Source: Thermaceae bacterium
GTDB lineage: Bacteria; Deinococcota; Deinococci; Deinococcales; Marinithermaceae
Length of the DNA: 28,015 nucleotides
Direction: 5' to 3'
NCBI GenBank assembly: GCA_026985615.1
Contig: JALSQD010000070.1
Location: 1 to 28,015, forward strand
Positions 15,148 through 28,015 of the stretch are shown in pieces; within the stretch, counting starts at the first letter, position 1, and each line of letters begins with the position of its first letter. The notes below the pieces were generated by a model. That model was given only the letters and a program-made list of their open reading frames with translations, searched no databases and was not told where the DNA came from. The translations under genes were made by a program, and so were the position numbers.

Positions 15148-15996
15148 CTACTCACTAAACACGTCCACCGCACCGTAGAACGCCCAGAAGAAGGCCTCGG
15201 GCTCGTCGATCCAGGGATAGTGCCCGGCGCGGGGCAGCACCTCGATCCGCCCGCCGGTCAGGTCGGCCAGGCGCTCGGCCTGGTGGGGGTAGCTCGTACC
15301 ATCGCGCTCGCCCACGATGACGGCCACGTCCACCGGGTACTCGAGCAGGTGGGCGCTGTAGTCGAGCTCCCACAGGCCGTTGGTGCGGAACGCGGCCTCC
15401 ACCCCTTCGCTACCCGCGAGCGGCAGCCCCTCGGCCAGCCATTCCAGGTGCGCGCGGCCGTGTTCGGAGGGAAAGCTGAGGCGGTCGAAGAGCACTTTGG
15501 GTCCGGCGGCGGCGAAGGCCTCTTCCACCGCCTGGGTGGGGTCCTCGGGCGGCTCGCCCGGGCCGAAGGCGGCGCGCCACAGCGCCCGCACCAGCTCGGG
15601 GTAGTGCACCCAAGGACCGAGCGCCACCACCCCCGGAGTGAGCTCGGGAAAGCGGCGGCCGTACTCGAGCGCCGCCAGCGCGCCGAAGCCGTGCCCCACG
15701 GGCACCCAGCGGTCTACCGCAAGCCAGACGCGCACGGCCTCGAGGTCGTCCACCAAGGCGTCCACGGTGAAGAGCCGCGGCTCGGGCGGCAGCTCGGGGC
15801 TGCGCCCCGAACCGCGAGGGTCGAGGTAAACGACCCGGTAGTCCGCGAGCTCCTCTTCCCAGGCCGCGCGGTAGGGGTAGCTCGAACCCCCCGGCCCCCC
15901 GGGCACCACCACGAGCACCGGGGCGTCGCGCGGTCCCACGTCCTCCACGTAGACCTCGGCGTCGTGCGTGGGTACGATGGCGATCTCCTCACGCAT
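15148..15996 (-). CDS. Alpha/beta-hydrolase, proline iminopeptidase-related, nucleophile replaced by glycine
   Basis: This has 282 residues from ATG 15994-15996, which overlaps the stop of the upstream small gene by 8 nt. An extension to 16098 would run into that gene and lacks a ribosome site. The fold is shown by the oxyanion-loop motif PGGPGGSSY, the strand VVYLDPRGSGRS, the acid region VGERDGTSYPH and the histidine region RAGHYPWIDEPE. The nucleophile elbow reads VGHGFGALAAL, so the serine of GxSxG is Gly. The expected Asp and His remain. From memory, a Thermus protein of solved structure described as proline iminopeptidase-related has the same HGFG elbow, so this is probably a family trait rather than a fresh mutation. 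Catalytic activity of the usual kind is not expected. Confidence 0.85.
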   Translation of the reverse strand: MREEIAIVPTHDAEVYVEDVGPRDAPVLVVVPGGPGGSSYPYRAAWEEELADYRVVYLDPRGSGRSPELPPEPRLFTVDALVDDLEAVRVWLAVDRWVPVGHGFGALAALEYGRRFPELTPGVVALGPWVHYPELVRALWRAAFGPGEPPEDPTQAVEEAFAAAGPKVLFDRLSFPSEHGRAHLEWLAEGLPLAGSEGVEAAFRTNGLWELDYSAHLLEYPVDVAVIVGERDGTSYPHQAERLADLTGGRIEVLPRAGHYPWIDEPEAFFWAFYGAVDVFSE

Positions 15997-16204
15997 CGTC
16001 GCGGCACCCCTCCTCGGCGAGCTCGAGCTCGCGCACGCGTCCTCCGAAGCGCGCCCGGGCCTCCTCGACCGTGCGCGGCTCCACAGCCGCGAGCTCAAGC
16101 ACGAAGCCCCCTTCCGTCTCGTACAAACGGTACGGATGGGGCTGCGAGCGCGCGAAGCCGCGCAGGGCTTCGGCGTCCTCCCCCTCGATCCACAGGATCT
16201 TCAT
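15989..16204 (-). CDS. Small acidic protein of unknown function, coupled to the hydrolase-like gene
   Basis: This has 71 residues from ATG 16202-16204, preferred because AGGGG sits 6 nt upstream; an ATG at 16208-16210 adds two residues. It begins MKILWIEGEDAEALRGFARS and ends EEGCRDDA. It has no membrane segment and a likely alpha/beta pattern, with one cysteine near the end. The stop overlaps the hydrolase-like start (ATGCGTGA), so the two are translated together and may form a complex. Not recognised. It follows rpoC on the same strand, separated by a long palindrome. Confidence 0.65.
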   Translation of the reverse strand: MKILWIEGEDAEALRGFARSQPHPYRLYETEGGFVLELAAVEPRTVEEARARFGGRVRELELAEEGCRDDA

Positions 16205-16219
16205 CGGCATCCCCTAACG

Positions 16220-16251
16220 CGGATGGGGAAGGGCGCGCCCTTCCCCATCCG
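16220..16251. terminator. 32-bp perfect palindrome after rpoC
   Basis: Bases 16220-16235 are exactly complementary to 16236-16251, giving a 14-bp stem with a GCGC tetraloop. It lies 14 nt beyond the rpoC stop and 16 nt before the next gene's start. There is no T-run on either side. It probably ends or protects the rpoBC transcript; a protein-binding palindrome is an alternative. Confidence 0.6.
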
Positions 16252-16265
16252 TACCTTCACGCAAC

Positions 16266-20855
<4,590 letters not shown>

Positions 20856-20865
20856 CAGCCCTCCC

Positions 20866-24240
<3,375 letters not shown>

Positions 24241-24348
24241 GCGCTCACCTCTGGCAGGGCCGGGCGGCCCTCCCGCCGCCCGCGCCGGCGGGCGCGGAGC
24301 GGAACGAACTCGATCAACCTCGCTTGCTGGGCCTTCGTTGCTGCGTTC

Positions 24349-24356
24349 ATCTTACA
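24349..24356 (-). promoter_or_regulatory. Candidate internal promoter of rpoB-rpoC
   Basis: The minus strand reads TGTAAGAT, an extended -10 (TGN plus TAAGAT), about 110 nt before rpoB. The -35 area has no good match, which extended -10 promoters can tolerate. It lies just downstream of the intergenic hairpin and could restore transcription lost there. Confidence 0.45.
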
Positions 24357-24365
24357 CGGAAGGGT

Positions 24366-24410
24366 GGGGAGCCCCGGATCCGGGACCTGTGCCCGGATCC
24401 GGCGTTCCCC
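24366..24410 (-). terminator. Hairpin between rplL and rpoB, probable attenuator or processing site
   Basis: CCGGATCCGGG (24374-24384) pairs perfectly with CCCGGATCCGG (24392-24402) around a 7-nt loop. The outer GGGGA (24366-24370) and TCCCC (24406-24410) extend the stem past a small internal loop. There is no T-run. Partial termination or RNase cleavage between rplL and rpoB is known in other bacteria and would fit here. Confidence 0.6.
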
Positions 24411-24470
24411 AAGTTCGCACACCCGGTGGGACGGCAGGGGTCATACGCACGCACCGCCTGCCGCGGTACG

Positions 24471-24851
24471 CTACTTCAGCTCGACGACGGCCCCGACTTC
24501 CTCGAGCTTCTTCTTGATCTCTTCGGCCTCGTCCTTGGAGATGCCTTCCTTGATGGCACCGCCCTTCTCGACGAGCTCCTTGGCCTCCTTCAGGCCCAAG
24601 CCGGTGATCGCGCGCACTTCCTTGATCACCTTCAGCTTCTGACCGCCGGCCTCCTTGAGGACGACGTCGAACTCGGTCTTCTCCTCGGCCGCGCCACCCT
24701 CAGCACCACCGGCCGCGGCCACCGCCGCCACGGCCACGGGAGCGGCGGCTTCCACGCCCCACTCGTCCTTGATGCGGTCGATGAGCTGCTTGAGCTCAAG
24801 CACCGTCGCACCGTTCAACTGCTCCATGATCGCGTCAACATCCAAAGCCAT
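24471..24851 (-). CDS. rplL: Ribosomal protein L7/L12
   Basis: This 126-residue acidic stalk protein recruits translation factors to the ribosome. The N-terminal dimerisation helices (1-35), an Ala/Gly-rich hinge (about 36-58) and the C-terminal factor-binding domain with GLGLKEAKELVEKGG (84-98) are all visible. ATG 24849-24851 has AAAGGAGGT about 5-6 nt upstream, one of the strongest ribosome sites in the window, as expected for a protein needed in several copies per ribosome. Confidence 0.98.
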   Translation of the reverse strand: MALDVDAIMEQLNGATVLELKQLIDRIKDEWGVEAAAPVAVAAVAAAGGAEGGAAEEKTEFDVVLKEAGGQKLKVIKEVRAITGLGLKEAKELVEKGGAIKEGISKDEAEEIKKKLEEVGAVVELK

Positions 24852-24872
24852 GATTGACCTCCTTTAGCGCGG

Positions 24873-25403
24873 CTACGCCGCCTCTCCTTGCTTCTCCACG
24901 TAAGCATCCAGCAGCCCCACGAACTCGCGCTGCGCGCCCTCGAGCACGCCCACGAGCTCCGACATCGGGGCCTGCAACACGCCGACCAGCTCCGCCCGCA
25001 ACTCGTCGAGCGTGGGCAGTTCGGCAATGGCCTTGACCTCCTCGGGGCCGAGCCTCTGGCCCTGCAAGAAACCTACCTTGATCTGCGGGATCTCCCCCGC
25101 GTTCTCCTTGGCGAACTGGACCAGAGCCTTGGCCACCGCCACGGGCTCGTCGTAGATCACCACCGCGCTGGGGCCCTTGAGGACGTCGTCCACCTCGGGC
25201 AATCCCAGCTCCTCGATGGCGATCCGAATCAGGGTGTTCTTGGCCACGAAGATTCGGCCGCCCGACTCGGTGACCTTACGCCGCAAGAGGAACTCCTCGT
25301 TGGCGTTCAGGCCCTGATAGTTCACCAGGAAGAACGAGCCGTTCGTCTGCTGGAGCATCTCCTTGAGACGTCCCAACAACTGTACGTTGCGTTCGCTCGG
25401 CAC
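24873..25403 (-). CDS. rplJ: Ribosomal protein L10
   Basis: This 176-residue stalk base protein binds 23S rRNA through its N-terminal domain (NYQGLNANEEFLLRRKVTESG, about 29-49 region) and carries L7/L12 dimers on its long C-terminal helix (about 138-172). GTG 25401-25403 is preceded by AGGAGGAG. It lies 21 nt upstream of rplL. An L10-type leader RNA precedes it, so autoregulation by the L10-L12 complex is expected. Confidence 0.97.
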   Translation of the reverse strand: MPSERNVQLLGRLKEMLQQTNGSFFLVNYQGLNANEEFLLRRKVTESGGRIFVAKNTLIRIAIEELGLPEVDDVLKGPSAVVIYDEPVAVAKALVQFAKENAGEIPQIKVGFLQGQRLGPEEVKAIAELPTLDELRAELVGVLQAPMSELVGVLEGAQREFVGLLDAYVEKQGEAA

Positions 25404-25426
25404 GTTCTCCTCCTGCTCACGGGGGT

Positions 25427-25438
25427 GGGGGTACCCCC
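25427..25438. promoter_or_regulatory. Palindrome GGGGGTACCCCC in the rplJ leader
   Basis: This perfect 12-bp palindrome lies about 24 nt upstream of the rplJ start, just before its Shine-Dalgarno. It sits at the end of the L10-type leader and may be the switchable hairpin that affects access to the ribosome site. Confidence 0.35.
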
Positions 25439-25444
25439 GACCTG

Positions 25445-25550
25445 GCTTCCTCGAAACGCTCCCCCTCGCGCCTCGGCGGGATGTTTAAGGCTTTCGCCCC
25501 CCGCGGTCTTCAGCTATGGCGCGGACAGGTCCGCACCGGGGTGCCGAAAG
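25445..25550 (-). ncRNA. Ribosomal protein L10 (L10-L12) leader RNA
   Basis: Reading the minus strand, the leader contains a GAAGACCGC...GGGGGCGAAAGCCUUAAA...CCCGCCGAGG series. This resembles the conserved L10 leader in Firmicutes and other phyla, where a kink-turn binds the L10-L12 complex and represses rplJ-rplL. The position, between the rplJ promoter and start, is correct. Boundaries are approximate and the family match is from memory. Confidence 0.65.
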
Positions 25551-25553
25551 AAG

Positions 25554-25582
25554 AGTCTACCGCGGAACGCGCGTTTTGAAAA
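25554..25582 (-). promoter_or_regulatory. Promoter of rplJ-rplL
   Basis: TTTTCA (25582-25577) and TAGACT (25559-25554) are separated by 17 nt, each matching the sigma-A consensus at 4 of 6 positions. Transcription would begin near 25547, giving a leader of about 140 nt that includes the L10-type RNA. Confidence 0.6.
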
Positions 25583-25621
25583 GTGGCCCACATCACAATG
25601 CCCGCGCGACCCGCGAAACCC

Positions 25622-26303
<682 letters not shown>

Positions 26304-26311
<8 letters not shown>

Positions 26312-26738
26312 CGGGCATCCCCTCCACTTCCACGCCCATCGAGCGGGCGGAGCCGGCGATCTGGCGGGCCGCCGCCTCGAGCGAGCCGGCGTTGAGGTCC
26401 TTCATTTTCTGCTCGGCGATCTTCAAGCAGTCGTCCCAGGTGATCTTGCCGACCACTTCGCGGCTGGGGTTGGACGCGCCCTTCTGGATGCCGGCCGCCT
26501 TGCGGATCAGGTACGACGCCGGCGGGGTCTTGGTGATGAAGGTGAAGGAGCGATCGGCGTAGATGGTGATCTCCACCGGGATGATGGCGTCGCCCATGTT
26601 CGCCGTGGCCGCGTTGAAGGCCTTGCAAAACTCCATGATGTTGGCGCCGTGCTGACCCAGCGCCGGACCCACGGGCGGGGCCGGGGTGGCCTTGCCCGCA
26701 GGCAGCTGCAACTTGACGAGACCGATGACCTTTTTCAT
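26304..26738 (-). CDS. rplK: Ribosomal protein L11
   Basis: This 144-residue protein binds the GTPase-centre rRNA. The proline-rich N-terminal stretch PAPPVGPALGQHGANIMEFC (20-39) is the family signature for the flexible, thiostrepton-sensitive region. The C-terminal RNA-binding domain ends with GSARSMGVEVEG. ATG 26736-26738 has GAGGAGG upstream. It lies 44 nt after nusG in the same transcript. Confidence 0.97.
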
Positions 26739-26782
26739 GTTTCCTCCTCAGCTCCCCCGAAGTTCGGGGTACGAACGCTGCC

Positions 26783-27352
26783 TCAGGCACGCACCACCTG
26801 GGAGAAGTCGAGCTCCACAGGGGTCTCGCGCCCGAAGATCGAAACCAGAACCTTGACCTTGTTGCGCTCGGGGTTGATCTCGCTCACCACGCCGGTAAAG
26901 TCGGCGAAGGGGCCGCTGACCACCCGCACCACGTCGCCTTCCTTGAAGGTGACCTGCGGCTTGGGGCTTTCTTTGCGCCCCGCGAGGCCGCTCACCTCGA
27001 GGATGCGCTGCACCTCGTCGGGGGTGAGCGGCACCGGGCGGTACTTGCCGCCCTCGTTGGTACCCACCACGCCGGTCACGCCCGGGGTGTTGCGCACCAC
27101 CTCCCAGGCCTCGTTGGGATCCTCGGGGTTGTCGCCCAGATCCATCTGCACGAAGACGTAGCCAGGGAAGAGCTTGCGGTAGACCGTCTCCTTCTTGCCG
27201 CCCTCGCGGTGCTCGACGATCTCCTCGGTAGGGATCAGGACCTGGAAGATCTTGTCCTGCATCCCCAGGGCACGGGCCCGCTTCTCAAGGTTCTCCTTGA
27301 CCTTGTCCTCGTACCCGACGTAGGTGTGAACCGCGTACCATTCGATGCTCAT
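26783..27352 (-). CDS. nusG: Transcription elongation factor NusG
   Basis: This has 189 residues. The N-terminal NGN domain begins EWYAVHTYVGYEDKVKENL (4-22) and includes the FPGYVFVQMDL strand. The C-terminal KOW domain starts at about 134 (FKEGDVVRVVSGPFADFTG). It binds RNA polymerase at the clamp helices, and the KOW domain can contact Rho or ribosomal S10. Start ATG 27350-27352 overlaps the secE stop as ATGA, and no separate Shine-Dalgarno is seen, so translation is coupled. Confidence 0.97.
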   Translation of the reverse strand: MSIEWYAVHTYVGYEDKVKENLEKRARALGMQDKIFQVLIPTEEIVEHREGGKKETVYRKLFPGYVFVQMDLGDNPEDPNEAWEVVRNTPGVTGVVGTNEGGKYRPVPLTPDEVQRILEVSGLAGRKESPKPQVTFKEGDVVRVVSGPFADFTGVVSEINPERNKVKVLVSIFGRETPVELDFSQVVRA

Positions 27353-27534
27353 TGGAGGATTTGCCGCATCAGCGCACCGAAGATGACGTCGTAGATCCAG
27401 AGGATCGTCATCGAGAACAGGGTGAAGAGCAAGACGGCTTCGGTGGACTGGATGATCTCGTCGCGGCTGGGCCAGCTCACCCGCGCCAGCTCGGCCCGCG
27501 CCTCACGGAAGTAGTTGATGATCTTCCCCAGCAT
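27349..27534 (-). CDS. secE: Preprotein translocase subunit SecE
   Basis: This is a 61-residue short-form SecE: an amphipathic helix (residues 3-17), the conserved VSWPSRDEI motif (19-27) and one membrane helix (about 33-54). It stabilises SecY in the plasma membrane. ATG 27532-27534 lies 2 nt after the rpmG stop; a longer open frame upstream is out of phase with rpmG and is rejected. Confidence 0.95.
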   Translation of the reverse strand: MLGKIINYFREARAELARVSWPSRDEIIQSTEAVLLFTLFSMTILWIYDVIFGALMRQILQ

Positions 27535-27536
27535 GG

Positions 27537-27701
27537 CTACGCCTTGACTTCCTTGTGTACCGTGTGCCTCTTGCACCAGGGGCAGTACTTCTTGAGCTCC
27601 AGCTTGCCCGTGGTGTTGCGGCGGTTCTTCTCGGTCGCGTAGTTGCGCCGCTTGCACTCGGTGCACTCCAACAATACCTTAATGCGTACGTCGCTCGCCA
27701 T
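27537..27701 (-). CDS. rpmG: Ribosomal protein L33, zinc-binding form
   Basis: This 54-residue protein begins MASDVRIKVLLECTECKRRN. Two cysteine pairs, CTEC (C13, C16) and CPWC (C40, C43), make it the zinc-ribbon form. NYATEKNRRNTTGKLELKKY is the typical L33 core. ATG 27699-27701 is preceded by AGGAAGAGGA. The gene order tuf-rpmG-secE-nusG supports the call. No tRNA-Trp gene was found between tuf and rpmG. Confidence 0.95.
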   Translation of the reverse strand: MASDVRIKVLLECTECKRRNYATEKNRRNTTGKLELKKYCPWCKRHTVHKEVKA

Positions 27702-27732
27702 CTCGGTCCTCTTCCTTTAAACGCGCGAACGG

Positions 27733-27760
27733 CCAGGGGAGGGCGTCTCCCCTCCCCTGG
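27733..27760 (-). terminator. Hairpin between tuf and rpmG
   Basis: CCAGGGGAGGG (27733-27743) pairs perfectly with CCCTCCCCTGG (27750-27760) around a 6-nt loop, 15 nt after the tuf stop. No T-run follows on the minus strand. It probably separates tuf expression from the rpmG-secE-nusG transcript, fully or in part. Confidence 0.6.
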
Positions 27761-27775
27761 AACCGGCGCGAAGCG

Positions 27776-28015
<240 letters not shown>

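Noticed and set aside
27702..27775. tRNA-Trp gene between tuf and rpmG, found there in some bacteria
   Set aside because: The 74 nt hold only an 11-bp hairpin and the rpmG ribosome site. No cloverleaf, T-loop GTTCNANNC in the right place, or CCA anticodon arrangement was seen.

Overview
The window comes from a GC-rich thermophile of the Deinococcota, most likely family Thermaceae. The evidence is the order tuf-rpmG-secE-nusG-rplK-rplA-rplJ-rplL-rpoB-rpoC, a beta' subunit of about 1529 residues with the large Thermus/Deinococcus-type insertion, a Thermus-like tyrosyl-tRNA synthetase, and several genes whose start codon lies 5-9 nt after a TANNNT-like -10 box, as on leaderless mRNAs. A marine genus such as Oceanithermus or Marinithermus is a guess from recalled gene content. 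No rRNA, tRNA, CRISPR array or insertion sequence was seen.

Layout. Positions 1-48 (-) hold the first codons of an unidentified gene. Positions 137-520 (-) encode a small membrane-anchored exported protein, divergent from tyrS (575-1882, +) across a palindromic -10 box. A small membrane protein (1941-2435, +) follows. From 8311 down to 2481 (-) runs a tightly overlapping cytochrome c maturation (System I) operon: ccmC, a 38-codon ccmD, ccmE, ccmF, ccmG, ccmH, a CcmI-like TPR protein fused to a cytochrome c domain, and a Rieske iron-sulfur protein. The rest of the pathway, ccdA-ccmA-ccmB (14536-12567, -), lies on the far side of a plus-strand island (8635-12508) that encodes a secreted dodecaheme c-type cytochrome, a TPR lipoprotein and a small exported protein. 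A 610-bp gene-free, repeat-rich stretch follows (14537-15147). Next come an alpha/beta-hydrolase-like protein lacking its nucleophilic serine and a small partner gene, then rpoC, rpoB and the ribosomal protein/nusG/secE genes down to the 3' end of tuf, all on the minus strand.

How the parts fit. The unusual unit is the region 2481-14536. The machinery that carries and attaches haem (CcmABCDE, CcmF) and supplies reduced apocytochrome cysteines (CcdA, CcmG, CcmH) surrounds a 12-haem substrate. The two minus-strand ccm blocks read as one ancestral cluster split by the plus-strand cytochrome island. The CcmI-cytochrome fusion and the terminal Rieske gene suggest that cytochrome assembly and a periplasmic redox chain are expressed together. 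The 14.2-28.0 kb half is otherwise conserved housekeeping sequence. Points of interest there are a glycine in the rifampicin pocket of RpoB, a ribosomal L10-type leader, and strong hairpins without U-tracts at several gene boundaries.
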